Positions 1 to 7,934 of a stretch of DNA of 64,000 bases are shown in pieces. A program made the position numbers and the translations under genes. This DNA comes from Hypericibacter adhaerens. Its GTDB lineage: Bacteria; Pseudomonadota; Alphaproteobacteria; Dongiales; Dongiaceae. Within the stretch, counting starts at the first letter, position 1. Every line of letters begins with the position of its first letter. The notes beneath the pieces are model-generated. The model worked only from the letters and a program-made list of their open reading frames with translations. It was not told where the DNA came from and did not search any database. The DNA lies in NCBI RefSeq assembly GCF_008728835.1, contig NZ_CP042582.1, positions 62,001-126,000 of the forward strand, written 5' to 3'.

Positions 1-66
1 GGCTTACCGGCAGGGTGGCGGAGGCCGCCCCGGCCTGATCGGGGACGGGACCCAAAAAAGGAGGGG

Positions 67-1560
67 ATGATGGGAACGGGAACGAGGGGCTTGCGGAGGT
101 TCGCACTGCTGGCGCTGGCCATGCTCGCGATGGCTGTCGCGCGGCCGCTCCATGCGGAAGAGCCGGCGATCGATCTGCGCGTCATGACCTTCAACATCTG
201 GTATGGCGGCGCCCAGGTCGATGCTGGGCAGGTGGTGGAGGCGATCCGGGCGGCCAAGGCCGACATCGTCGGGCTGCAGGAGCCGGACGGCACCTCGCGG
301 GCCATCGCCGATGCGCTCGGCTGGCCCTATGCGGATGAGCGGCGCCACATCATCTCGCGCTATCCGCTGTTCGCGCCACCCGGCGATCCGCTGTACACCT
401 GGGTCGAGCCGCTGCCCGGCCGCATCGTCGCGGTCGCCAACCTGCATCTGCCCGCGACACCCTATGGACCCGAGGCGGTGCGCGACGGCGAGGATCTGGC
501 GGCGGTGCTGCAATTGGAGACCGATACGCGCCTGCCGGCGATCCAGCCCTATCTCGAGGCGCTGCCGAAGGTGGCGCAAGGCGGCGTGCCGGTGTTCCTC
601 ACCGGCGACTTCAACTCGCCCTCGCATCTCGACTGGACCGACGCGGTGGCCAAGGCGCGGCCCCAGGTGAAATATGCGGTCGAATGGCCGGTCAGCAAGG
701 CGATCGCCGATGCGGGCCTGCGCGATTCCTATCGCGAGGCCCATCCCGATCCGGTCGCGCGCGCAGGGCTGACCTGGACCGCCGGCTATCCCCATCCCTG
801 GGTCAAGGCGAACGAGACCTTCGACCGCATCGATCTGGTCTGGAGCGCCGGGCCCGCGACCGTGACGGCGAGCGAGGTCGTCGGCGAGGAGGGCGGCCCC
901 GATGTCGACATCGCGGTGACGCCCTGGCCGTCCGACCACCGCGCGGTGGTCTCGACCTTCCATGTCGTCCCCGCCGTGGCGCCCGCGATGGTCGGCGTCG
1001 ACCGCTATGTCGTGAAGCAGGGCGACGATTTCATCCTGCGTTTCGGCATCGGAACCCTCGAGGATGCGCGCATCTCGGTCGTGCCCAAGGGCGGCGATCC
1101 GGCGAAGAACGCGGTCGCGACCATGGCCACGGGCGATGCCAGCGACCGGCCCTCGATCAAGCTCGCCTCGAGCTTCATGAAGGCCGGCGCCTACGACGCC
1201 GTGCTGTCGGACGCGGACGGCAAGGAGCTCGCGCGCACGGGCTTCTGGGTGCAGGCGCGCGACGCAGCGCCCTTGGTCGTGGTGAAGAAGTCCAGCTACA
1301 AGCCCGGCCAGACCGTCGAGGTCTCCTGGCGCAACGCGCCCGCGCTCAAGCTCGACTGGGTCGCGATCTATCACGCGGGCGATCCCGACATCTACAACTA
1401 CATCGCCTATATCTATACGGGCGCCACGGTCGAAGGCTCGGGCGCCCTCGACAAGGACACGATCGGGGCCGATCTCGAGCCGGGCAATTACGAGATCCGC
1501 CTGCTGCGCGACGATTCCTACGTGCTGCTGGCGAAGGCGCCCTTCACGGTGAGGCCCTGA
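67..1560 (+). CDS. Exported endonuclease/exonuclease/phosphatase-fold hydrolase
   Basis: Predicted secreted metal-dependent phosphodiesterase of the EEP (DNase I-like) superfamily, 497 aa. A signal peptide is visible: Arg-rich start, hydrophobic core about residues 12-25, likely cleavage after LHA near 30. The EEP core covers about residues 35-300, with TFNIWYGG on the first strand, GLQEPDG carrying the metal-binding Glu, TGDFN with the Asp/Asn pair and PSDHRAVV with the terminal Asp-His. Residues about 300-497 are an additional beta-rich region that I do not recognise. Relatives cleave DNA, sphingomyelin or inositol phosphates, and the substrate cannot be read here. AAAGGAGGGG abuts tandem ATGs at 67 and 70, so the second ATG may be the one used. 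The gene is followed by an 18-bp inverted repeat. Confidence 0.85.
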   Translation: MMGTGTRGLRRFALLALAMLAMAVARPLHAEEPAIDLRVMTFNIWYGGAQVDAGQVVEAIRAAKADIVGLQEPDGTSRAIADALGWPYADERRHIISRYPLFAPPGDPLYTWVEPLPGRIVAVANLHLPATPYGPEAVRDGEDLAAVLQLETDTRLPAIQPYLEALPKVAQGGVPVFLTGDFNSPSHLDWTDAVAKARPQVKYAVEWPVSKAIADAGLRDSYREAHPDPVARAGLTWTAGYPHPWVKANETFDRIDLVWSAGPATVTASEVVGEEGGPDVDIAVTPWPSDHRAVVSTFHVVPAVAPAMVGVDRYVVKQGDDFILRFGIGTLEDARISVVPKGGDPAKNAVATMATGDASDRPSIKLASSFMKAGAYDAVLSDADGKELARTGFWVQARDAAPLVVVKKSSYKPGQTVEVSWRNAPALKLDWVAIYHAGDPDIYNYIAYIYTGATVEGSGALDKDTIGADLEPGNYEIRLLRDDSYVLLAKAPFTVRP

Positions 1561-1577
1561 CGCGGGCACGGCGAACT

Positions 1578-1642
1578 TCTCTCCCTCTCTCGCTCCGGCA
1601 CGCTTATGCTGGCGCGGCCCCCGCGAGCGAGAGAGGGAGAGA
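1578..1642 (+). promoter_or_regulatory. 18-bp perfect inverted repeat covering the cupin ribosome binding site
   Basis: Arm 1578-1595 (TCTCTCCCTCTCTCGCTC) is the exact reverse complement of 1625-1642, with a 29-nt loop. The right arm holds the purine-rich GAGAGGGAGAGA that would serve as Shine-Dalgarno for the ATG at 1646. In RNA the site would be fully paired. No T-run follows, so it is not a standard intrinsic terminator. It could act as a translational switch for the cupin gene, an operator dyad, or a partial terminator for the upstream gene. Confidence 0.7.
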
Positions 1643-1645
1643 TCC

Positions 1646-2095
1646 ATGAGCAAGATCGATCTGGCGTCGGTGCCGCGTCATGAAGGATCCGGCTATCCGC
1701 CGCCCTATGACGCGCCCTGCCGCCACCGCGTCCGCCAGGCGCTGGGCGACGCGGCGGGCCTGACCCATTTCGGCGTCAACCTGCTGCGGCTGCCGCCGGG
1801 CAGCTGGTCGAGCCTGCGGCACTGGCATTCGGCGGAGGACGAGTTCCTCTGGGTCCTCGAGGGCGAGCTCGTGCTCGTCACCGAGGGGCGCGAGCAGGTC
1901 CTGCGGCCGGGCGATTGCGCGGGCTTCAAGGCGGGCGTCGCCGACGGGCACCACCTGCAGAATCGCTCGGACCGTCCGGCCCTCGTTCTCGAGGTCGGAA
2001 CGCGGCGGCCGGACGAGGATGTCACGGATTATCCCGACGTCGACCTGATCTGGGGCCCGGCCGGCCGCACCCACAAGGATGGGACGCCGTACTGA
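1646..2095 (+). CDS. Cupin domain protein
   Basis: Small single-domain cupin, 149 aa. The motif HWHSAEDEFLWVLEGE (about residues 54-69) fits cupin motif 1, G(X)5HXH(X)3-4E(X)6G, with His and Glu metal ligands. RPGDCAGFKAG followed by HHLQN (about 90-107) fits motif 2. Such proteins are cytoplasmic metal-binding isomerases, dioxygenases or sugar-binding sensors; the sequence does not tell which. The ATG at 1646 is preceded by GAGAGGGAGAG, part of a hairpin described separately. It lies 86 bp after the EEP-family gene on the same strand, so co-transcription is possible. The following gene is convergent. Confidence 0.85.
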   Translation: MSKIDLASVPRHEGSGYPPPYDAPCRHRVRQALGDAAGLTHFGVNLLRLPPGSWSSLRHWHSAEDEFLWVLEGELVLVTEGREQVLRPGDCAGFKAGVADGHHLQNRSDRPALVLEVGTRRPDEDVTDYPDVDLIWGPAGRTHKDGTPY

Positions 2096-2112
2096 AGGCC
2101 GCGAGCGGGGCC

Positions 2113-3057
2113 TTATCGCTTCCGGTGCGGCGGAAACGCGTCGCCGTCCAACGTCTGCATGAAGAGCAGATATTTCGTCTGCGCGATCTGGGCGGTGCGG
2201 TAGAAATTGATGAGCTGGTCCCAGGGATCGGCGATGCGCTGCACGCCGGAGATGAAGACCACCAGCGTGCTCACCTCGGTCTGGCCCTGGATTACGAACC
2301 AGCCGCCGACCACCAGCACGATGAGCGGCCCCATCGCGTCGAGGAAGTTGCCGAGATAGGTCAGGGCGAATTTGCGCCGGTAGATCTTCATCCGCAGCGC
2401 GTAGGCGACATCGACGAGCCCGTTGAAGCGGCGCGTGCCGTGGCGGCGCTTGTTGACGGCCACGAGCTCATGGCCGATCCGGCGCACCACCTTGGCATGG
2501 CCCCGGGCCAGCCGGTTGATCGCCTGCTGGACCGCGCGGACGATGAAGTAGTGCGGCGTATAGATGAGGGCGGCGAGGCTGGCGATCCGCCAATCGACCC
2601 AGGCCAGGTAGCCGAAGGTGAAGAGGATGGTGCCGCCCTGCACCAGCGGCACGGAGATGCTGTCGCCGACGAAACCGGCGATGTCCTCGGATTCGGAGGC
2701 CGCCATCGACACCGCCGTTCCGGGATCGTCGGTGGCGCCGTTCCGGGTCTTGCCGTCCTTCCCGTCGCGGCCATGGATGGCGCGGCGCAGCAGGCGCGTG
2801 ACATCCTCGACGATCCAGCCCCGGCCGAGATTGAGCGCGTATTTGAGGGATTGCTGCGCCAGGATCGCCGCCAGATAGAGCGCGCCCAGCCAGAGCAGCA
2901 GCGTGAGGTTCTTGTCGCCCAGCGCGGTATCGACCATGCGGCGCTGCAGATCGAGCGGCACGGTTCCGACAGGGATCAGCACCGCCGACAGGAGGCAGAT
3001 GAGGATCTGCCCCCGGGCACTGACCTTCCAGATATAGCCATAGATGAAGGCCGGCAT
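2113..3057 (-). CDS. ABC transporter six-helix transmembrane domain protein lacking an ATPase domain (copy 1)
   Basis: 314 aa starting at MPAFIYGYIWK. The ORF is open upstream to 3189, but that part has low-complexity Arg/Ser-rich sequence unlike the paralogue. The protein matches an ABC exporter transmembrane region throughout: IPVGTVPLDLQRRMVDTALG at the start, several hydrophobic helices, an ISGVQRIADPWDQL stretch, and an end at FMQTLDG just where the nucleotide-binding domain should begin. No Walker A, Q-loop or signature motif is present, and no separate ATPase gene is adjacent. It is a close paralogue of the next gene, clearly a tandem duplication. It may need an ATPase encoded elsewhere or act as a non-canonical membrane protein. 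Confidence 0.75.
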   Translation of the reverse strand: MPAFIYGYIWKVSARGQILICLLSAVLIPVGTVPLDLQRRMVDTALGDKNLTLLLWLGALYLAAILAQQSLKYALNLGRGWIVEDVTRLLRRAIHGRDGKDGKTRNGATDDPGTAVSMAASESEDIAGFVGDSISVPLVQGGTILFTFGYLAWVDWRIASLAALIYTPHYFIVRAVQQAINRLARGHAKVVRRIGHELVAVNKRRHGTRRFNGLVDVAYALRMKIYRRKFALTYLGNFLDAMGPLIVLVVGGWFVIQGQTEVSTLVVFISGVQRIADPWDQLINFYRTAQIAQTKYLLFMQTLDGDAFPPHRKR

Positions 3058-3207
3058 CGGCCAACGACTCGTGTGCTTCCCTGCCTCCAGTCGAATGGCT
3101 GATGCCGACCCATGCAAGGGCTTTCGACTGCGACGGGATGATCCAGACCGCCGGGCGGGGCATGGCACGGCCGGCGCGCCGCTCTGCACCGGTTCTCGTG
3201 CCGGTTG

Positions 3208-4245
3208 TCAGTGTCCCAGCGGCTGGTGATGCCCGCTGCCGTCGAGGGTCTGCGCGAAGAGACGGTACTTCGTCTGCGCGATCTGGGCCGTGCGGTAGAA
3301 ATTGATGAGCTGGTCCCAGGGGTCGGCGACACGCTGCACGCCCGAGATGAAGACCACGAGCGTGCTGACCTGGGTCTGGCCGTGGATCACGAACCAGCCG
3401 CCGACCATGAGCACGATGAGCGGGCCCAGCGCGTCGAGGAAATTGCCGAGATAGGTGAGGATGAACTTGCGCCGGTAGATCCTCATGCGCAGCTCATAGG
3501 CGAGATCGACCAGCGTTGCGAAGCGGCCGCCTTCCCGCCGCGTCTCCGCATCGCGTACCAGCGTGTGGCCGAGGCGGCGTACCACCTTGGCCTGGGTGCG
3601 CGCCAGGCGGTTGATGGCCTGCTGGACCGCATGCACGACGAAATAATGCGGCGTGTAGAGCAGGAGCGTGAGGCCGGCGATCCGCCAATCGACCCAGGCC
3701 AGATAGCCGAAGGTGAAGAGGATCGTGCCGCCCTGCACCAGCGGCACGGAGAGCGCGTCGCCGACGAAACCGGCGATGGCCTCGGACTCCGCCGCCGCCA
3801 TCGCGACGGCGGTGCCGGCGTCGGGCTTGGTGCCGGGTTGGGCGGAACCGAGGCTGTCCTTGCGCAGATAGATCGTCTTGCGCAGCCGGCGCGTCACATC
3901 CTCGACCACCCAGCCGCGGGCGATGTTGAGCCCGTATTTCAGGCTCTGCTGCGCCAGGATCGTCACCAGATAGAGGCCGCCCAGCAGGAGGAGGAGCCGC
4001 AGATCCTTGTTGCCGAGCGCGGTGTCGACCATGCGCCGCTGCAGATCGAGCGGCACCGTGCCCAGCGGGATGAGCACCGCCGACAGGGCGCAGATGACGG
4101 CCTGGCCGCGCCGGCTGACCTTCCAGGCATAGCGATAGATCGAGTCCGGCAGCGTCTGCGCCGTCCGTTGGCCGCGATCGGCCGCTTCATCGGGCGGGAG
4201 CGGGCGAGCGGGCTCGGACCGCCCGAGGGGTGGGGCCTGGTTCAT
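3208..4245 (-). CDS. ABC transporter six-helix transmembrane domain protein lacking an ATPase domain (copy 2)
   Basis: 345 aa if started at MNQAPPLGRSE. An upstream in-frame ATG at 4275 would give 355 aa, but its AAAAGGA touches the start codon, which is too close. The sequence is collinear with copy 1: LGTVPLDLQRRMVDTALG, LAQQSLKYGLNIARGWVVED, ESEAIAGFVGDALSVPLVQG and ISGVQRVADPWDQLINFYR are nearly identical in both. It also stops at FAQTLDG without any ATP-binding domain. The two copies are separated by about 150 bp and probably form one transcription unit, copy 2 first, divergent from the TetR gene. A heterodimeric transmembrane pair is the simplest inference. Confidence 0.75.
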   Translation of the reverse strand: MNQAPPLGRSEPARPLPPDEAADRGQRTAQTLPDSIYRYAWKVSRRGQAVICALSAVLIPLGTVPLDLQRRMVDTALGNKDLRLLLLLGGLYLVTILAQQSLKYGLNIARGWVVEDVTRRLRKTIYLRKDSLGSAQPGTKPDAGTAVAMAAAESEAIAGFVGDALSVPLVQGGTILFTFGYLAWVDWRIAGLTLLLYTPHYFVVHAVQQAINRLARTQAKVVRRLGHTLVRDAETRREGGRFATLVDLAYELRMRIYRRKFILTYLGNFLDALGPLIVLMVGGWFVIHGQTQVSTLVVFISGVQRVADPWDQLINFYRTAQIAQTKYRLFAQTLDGSGHHQPLGH

Positions 4246-4354
4246 GAAGCAGAAACGCACGAACCCGCCGGGCATTCCTTTTGCATCACCGGGTTGTGCG
4301 GTTCCGTGCCAAGGCGATGGTGGAGCCGCCCCGCTTCATGTAAGACCTCTTCAC

Positions 4355-5035
4355 ATGAGCTGGTCGAAGGACAAGGGACGGGGCCACGGGCCGGGCGAGG
4401 AGGAAGGCCGGCGCGGCTATCACCACGGCAATCTGCGCGAGACCCTGATCAAGGCGGCGCTCGACCTGATCGGCGAGAAGGGTCCCGGGGGCTTCACCTT
4501 CGCCGATGCCGCGCGCTGGGCGGGCGTGAGCCCGGCCGCCCCTTATCGTCATTTCCGCGACCGCGACGCGCTCATGGCCGATGTGGCGCGCCAGGGCTTC
4601 GAGCGGTTCGAGGCCTTCCTCAAGACCGCCTGGAACGAAGGCCGCCCCGATCCCTTCACCGCCTTCAACAATCTCGGCAAGGCTTATCTCGCCTTCGCCC
4701 GCACCGAGCCCGCCTATTTCGCGGCGATGTTCGAGGCGGGCATTCCGCTCGAGAGCAATCCCGAGCTGCGCCAGGCGGGCGATCGCGCCTTCGGCATCCT
4801 GCGCAGCGCCGCCGAGGCGCTGGCGGAAGGGCTGCCCAAGGAAGGACGCCCGCCGGCCTCGATGATGGCGCTCCATATCTGGTCGATCTCGCATGGGATC
4901 GCCTCGCTCTTCGGGCGCGGCGACGCCGCGAGGCGCAAGCTGCCGATGTCGCCCGAGGAGCTGCTCGAGGCCGCAGTCCTGATCTATCTCCAGGGGCTGG
5001 GGCTGCATCGGCAGGGCGGAACCAAGCCGCGCTGA
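4355..5035 (+). CDS. TetR/AcrR family transcriptional regulator
   Basis: 226 aa. The N-terminal DNA-binding domain is clear at about residues 25-75: YHHGNLRETLIKAALDLIGE, then FTFADAARWAGVSPAAPYRHF with the helix-turn-helix, followed by RDRDALMADVARQGFERF. The remainder is an all-helical ligand-binding domain of the TetR_C_33 (WHG) type by general pattern. I chose the ATG at 4355 because the upstream extension to 4244 is not TetR-like. It is divergent from the paired transmembrane genes and followed on the same strand by the DUF2852 gene. A 23-bp dyad at 5106-5128, between this gene and DUF2852, has the form of a TetR operator. Confidence 0.88.
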   Translation: MSWSKDKGRGHGPGEEEGRRGYHHGNLRETLIKAALDLIGEKGPGGFTFADAARWAGVSPAAPYRHFRDRDALMADVARQGFERFEAFLKTAWNEGRPDPFTAFNNLGKAYLAFARTEPAYFAAMFEAGIPLESNPELRQAGDRAFGILRSAAEALAEGLPKEGRPPASMMALHIWSISHGIASLFGRGDAARRKLPMSPEELLEAAVLIYLQGLGLHRQGGTKPR

Positions 5036-5105
5036 GACGCTCCCCAGGATTTTTCGTGGAAAAGCGGCTTGGCTTCTTGACACCGGGCCGGGCTTCTCTT
5101 ACGTA

Positions 5106-5128
5106 TGTAAATGTCATTAACATTCACA
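5106..5128 (+). promoter_or_regulatory. 23-bp dyad, candidate TetR-family operator
   Basis: TGTAAATGT (5106-5114), 5-bp centre, ACATTCACA (5120-5128); the arms match 8 of 9 as an inverted repeat. It is AT-rich in a GC-rich genome, sits 13 bp upstream of the DUF2852 start and 70 bp after the TetR gene. A TTGACA at 5077-5082 could be a -35 element, which would put the dyad over the -10/+1 region. AcrR-like repressors bind dyads of this size and style; assignment to the neighbouring TetR is inference. Confidence 0.45.
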
Positions 5129-5141
5129 TGGGGCCATCGGC

Positions 5142-5549
5142 ATGGACATAGCCCGCAGACTCGATGACATCGGGAAGCCCGCCTGGATCGGCGTGATGGT
5201 GCTGGGCTTCATCCTTTTCTGGCCGGTAGGACTTGGGATCCTGGCCTATCTCATCTGGAGCGGACGCATGGGCGGTTGGAGACGCGATTTCGAGGATATG
5301 GGCAAGGCGCGCGGCCGCTGGTACGGCATGGGCGGCGGCGGTTGCGGCTGGCGTCGCTCCGCGTCGAGCGGCAACCATGCCTTCGACGAGTACCGCGCGG
5401 AGACCCTGCGCCGCCTCGAGGAGGAGGAGCGCGAGTTCCGCGAGTTCCTCGACCGGCTGCGCCAGGCCAAGGACAAGGCCGAGTTCGACCAGTTCATGGC
5501 CGACCGGGCGCGCCGCGCCCAAGGCCCCGACGCCCAGCCGCAGAGCTGA
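5142..5549 (+). CDS. DUF2852 domain membrane protein
   Basis: 135 aa. The N-terminus IARRLDDIGKPAWIGVMVLG with FWPVGLGILAYLIWSGRMG is the hallmark of DUF2852, a family I know essentially from alphaproteobacteria. There is one hydrophobic hairpin or long helix (about residues 13-40), then a short Gly/Trp-rich linker and a charged C-terminal helix, RRLEEEEREFREFLDRLRQA, probably a coiled coil in the cytoplasm. The function of the family is not established. The gene has its own AT-rich upstream region with a TetR-like dyad, and ends before a strong intrinsic terminator at 5576. Confidence 0.85.
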   Translation: MDIARRLDDIGKPAWIGVMVLGFILFWPVGLGILAYLIWSGRMGGWRRDFEDMGKARGRWYGMGGGGCGWRRSASSGNHAFDEYRAETLRRLEEEEREFREFLDRLRQAKDKAEFDQFMADRARRAQGPDAQPQS

Positions 5550-5575
5550 AGCGCCGTCGCCGTTTCCACGGAAGC

Positions 5576-5614
5576 AACGCACCGGATCCTCCTCGGATCC
5601 GGTGCGTTTCGTTT
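5576..5614 (+). terminator. Intrinsic terminator after the DUF2852 gene
   Basis: AACGCACCGGATCC (5576-5589) pairs perfectly with GGATCCGGTGCGTT (5595-5608) across a 5-nt loop, followed by TTCGTTT. The hairpin lies between two convergent genes, and the left flank carries few A residues, so it works best for the plus-strand DUF2852 transcript. Confidence 0.8.
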
Positions 5615-5628
5615 GGGGTGTCCGCGCT

Positions 5629-6123
5629 CTACTGGACCGTCACTTCGGTCCACATGCCATTGGCGAAATGGCCGGGGACGTTGCAGAAGAGCAGATACTT
5701 GCCGGGCGCCAGATGCAGTCGCAGGGCGCCCGTCTTGCCGGGGTCCAGCTCCGACACCTCGCCCAGATGACCGGCCGCGTCCTCGTCGACGCGATTTTCG
5801 GCATCGATATAAGGCAGCGGGTCTTTCGGATCGCGCACCGGCACCACGATCATCTCGTGGATGGTTTCGCTCGAATTGTTCGTGACCTCGAAGGTGACAT
5901 CACCCGCCTTCACCGCGGCCGGCACCGCGCGAACGCCCATGGTCGCCTTCGACATGTCGTGGCCGCCCATGTTCATGCCGAGATCGGTCGCCATGTCGGC
6001 ACGGGCGCCCTTGTCCCAGAGGCTGACATTGATGGTCGATGCGGCATCCGCCGGACCGCTTACGGTCGCCGCAAGAGCGATCGCACCGAGCGGAAGCAGG
6101 AACGCCATTCTGATGGGTCGCAT
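5629..6123 (-). CDS. Exported cupredoxin (type 1 copper) domain protein
   Basis: 164 aa with a signal peptide (MRPIRMAFLLPLGAIALAAT, cleavage after SGPADA near 27). The cupredoxin fold occupies about residues 60-164. Type 1 copper ligands are visible: a His in SSETIHEM, then the C-terminal cluster CNVPGHFANGM supplying Cys, His and Met. This is the plastocyanin/pseudoazurin-like arrangement, so an electron-transfer or copper-holding role in the periplasm is likely. The region between strands contains GHDMSKATMG, with extra His/Met that might bind metal. Divergent from no gene and convergent with DUF2852. Its partner is unknown. Confidence 0.85.
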   Translation of the reverse strand: MRPIRMAFLLPLGAIALAATVSGPADAASTINVSLWDKGARADMATDLGMNMGGHDMSKATMGVRAVPAAVKAGDVTFEVTNNSSETIHEMIVVPVRDPKDPLPYIDAENRVDEDAAGHLGEVSELDPGKTGALRLHLAPGKYLLFCNVPGHFANGMWTEVTVQ

Positions 6124-6284
6124 TGATCCCTCGTGCTGTTGTTGAATCGGGGTCGTCGCACCGGACTGACCGGGCGCGAGGGATGTATCAGTCCCGGCTG
6201 TCCAGAAACTGTCGGCAGCATGAAAGGGCTTTCACGCGCCTTCCCGAGCGACGGCGAGAGGCATTCGCAGCTACGGTCGGCACG

Positions 6285-7931
6285 CTACTCCGCCGCGTCA
6301 CTGCGCCGCGAGAGGCGCGGGATCGCGGCGATGAGGGCCTTGGTGTAGTCCTCGCGCGGGTGGGTGAGGACCTGCTCGGTCGGGCCGTATTCGACCAGCT
6401 TGCCCTGGCGCAGCACCGCGACCTGCTCGCAGAGATAGCGCACCACCGCGAGGTCGTGCGAGATCAGGATCAAGGTCAATCCCATCTCGCGCCGCAGCCG
6501 TTCGAAAAGGCCCAGGATCTGCGCCTGGATCGTGACGTCGAGCGCCGAGGTGACCTCGTCGGCGATCAGGATCTCGGGCTCGAGAGCAAGCGCGCGGGCG
6601 ATGCCGACACGCTGGCGCTGGCCGCCCGAAAGCTGGGTGGTGCGCCGCTCCAGCAGGTTCGCCGGCAGCTCGACCTTCGCCATCAGCTCCGCCAGCCGCT
6701 CCGGGATCTGGCGGTCGGCGCAGAGCTTGTGCTGGCGCAAGGGTTCAGCCAGCGTCGCCGCCACCGTCATGGCCGGGTTGAGCGACAGGAACGGATCCTG
6801 GAACACCATCTGCATCTTGCGCTGCTCGGCCGGCGGGCGCTCCTGCAGCAGCCGGCCGACGGGCTTGCCGTCGACCAGGATGCGCCCTTCCTGCGCGGCC
6901 ACCAGCCCGATGAGGCTGCGCGCGATGGTGCTCTTGCCCGAGCCCGATTCGCCGACGATGCCGACCGAGCCGCCGCGCGATAGCGTGAAGGACACGTCGT
7001 TCACCGCGTCGACCGCATGGGCCGGCCGGCGGGTCAGCCAGCCGGTCAGGCTCTGGGCCGAGCGGAACCGCACTTTGAGCCCTTCGACCGCGAGGCGCGG
7101 CGGTGTCGCGGCCGCCAGCTCGGCGGACTTGCGCGCGGCCGGCTTCATCAGCGAGGGCTGCGAGGCGATCAGGCGGCGGGTATAGTCGTGGCGCGGCGCC
7201 GTCAGGATCTGGTCGACCGTGCCGGTCTCCATCACGGCACCGTCTTTCATCACCACCACCCGGTCGCACATCTCGGCGATCACGCCCAGATCGTGGGAGA
7301 CCAGGATCAGCGACAATTGCCGCTCGCGGCGGATGCGGCGCAGCAGCGCCAGGATCTGCGCCTGCACCGTGACGTCGAGCGCCGTGGTGGGCTCGTCGGC
7401 GATCAGGAGATCGGGCTCGCAGGCGAGCGCCGCCGCGATCATCACGCGCTGGCGCATCCCGCCCGAGAGCTCGTGCGGATAGGCGCCGGCGCGCCGGGCG
7501 GGATCGGCGATCTGCATGTCGCGCAGGAGTTCGATCGCGCGCGCCTTGGCCTCGCCCCAGCCCACCCCTTGATGCAGCACCATCGCCTCGGCCACCTGGC
7601 GCCAGACCGGCATGATCGGGTCGAGATGGGTCGAGGGATTCTGGAAGATCATCGCGGCCTTCTCGCCGCGGAAATGCTGCAGCGCCGCCGCGTCTATGGC
7701 CAGCACGTCCTGGCCCTCGACCAGGATCCGGCCCGAGCGGACGGTGGCGTTGGCCGCGATCAGCTTCAGGATGGCGCGGCAGGCCACGGTCTTGCCCGAG
7801 CCCGATTCGCCGACGATGCCCAAGGCTTCGCCGCGATGGAGCGCGAAGGAGACGCCCTTGAGCGCCGGCACCGTGCCGAATTGGGTCGCGAACTCGATCG
7901 CCAGATCCTCGACCCTGACCAGCTCTTCCAT
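6285..7931 (-). CDS. Dipeptide/oligopeptide ABC transporter ATPase, fused DppD-DppF type
   Basis: 548 aa with two complete nucleotide-binding domains in one chain. The first (about residues 1-265) has GESGSGKT, signature LSGGMRQRV and [12 protein letters not shown]. The second (about 275-540) has [29 protein letters not shown] and [11 protein letters not shown], where a Val replaces the usual Pro of the Walker B DEP. It energises uptake through the two permeases encoded immediately upstream (3-bp gap to the DppC-like gene). This is the last gene of the RpiR-amidase-transporter operon. Fused ATPases of this kind are common in alphaproteobacterial peptide, nickel and glutathione-type systems. 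Confidence 0.92.
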   Translation of the reverse strand: MEELVRVEDLAIEFATQFGTVPALKGVSFALHRGEALGIVGESGSGKTVACRAILKLIAANATVRSGRILVEGQDVLAIDAAALQHFRGEKAAMIFQNPSTHLDPIMPVWRQVAEAMVLHQGVGWGEAKARAIELLRDMQIADPARRAGAYPHELSGGMRQRVMIAAALACEPDLLIADEPTTALDVTVQAQILALLRRIRRERQLSLILVSHDLGVIAEMCDRVVVMKDGAVMETGTVDQILTAPRHDYTRRLIASQPSLMKPAARKSAELAAATPPRLAVEGLKVRFRSAQSLTGWLTRRPAHAVDAVNDVSFTLSRGGSVGIVGESGSGKSTIARSLIGLVAAQEGRILVDGKPVGRLLQERPPAEQRKMQMVFQDPFLSLNPAMTVAATLAEPLRQHKLCADRQIPERLAELMAKVELPANLLERRTTQLSGGQRQRVGIARALALEPEILIADEVTSALDVTIQAQILGLFERLRREMGLTLILISHDLAVVRYLCEQVAVLRQGKLVEYGPTEQVLTHPREDYTKALIAAIPRLSRRSDAAE

Positions 7932-7934
7932 CGG

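Noticed and set aside
4-1653. Long minus-strand ORF of 549 codons opposite the EEP-family gene
   Set aside because: Arg/Gly/His-rich composition typical of antisense frames in GC-rich DNA; the plus strand has signal peptide and catalytic motifs.
6221-6234. TGAAAGGGCTTTCA palindrome after the dipeptide-type ATPase gene as an operator
   Set aside because: Short, located downstream of one gene and upstream of the cupredoxin start by 100 bp with no supporting regulator.
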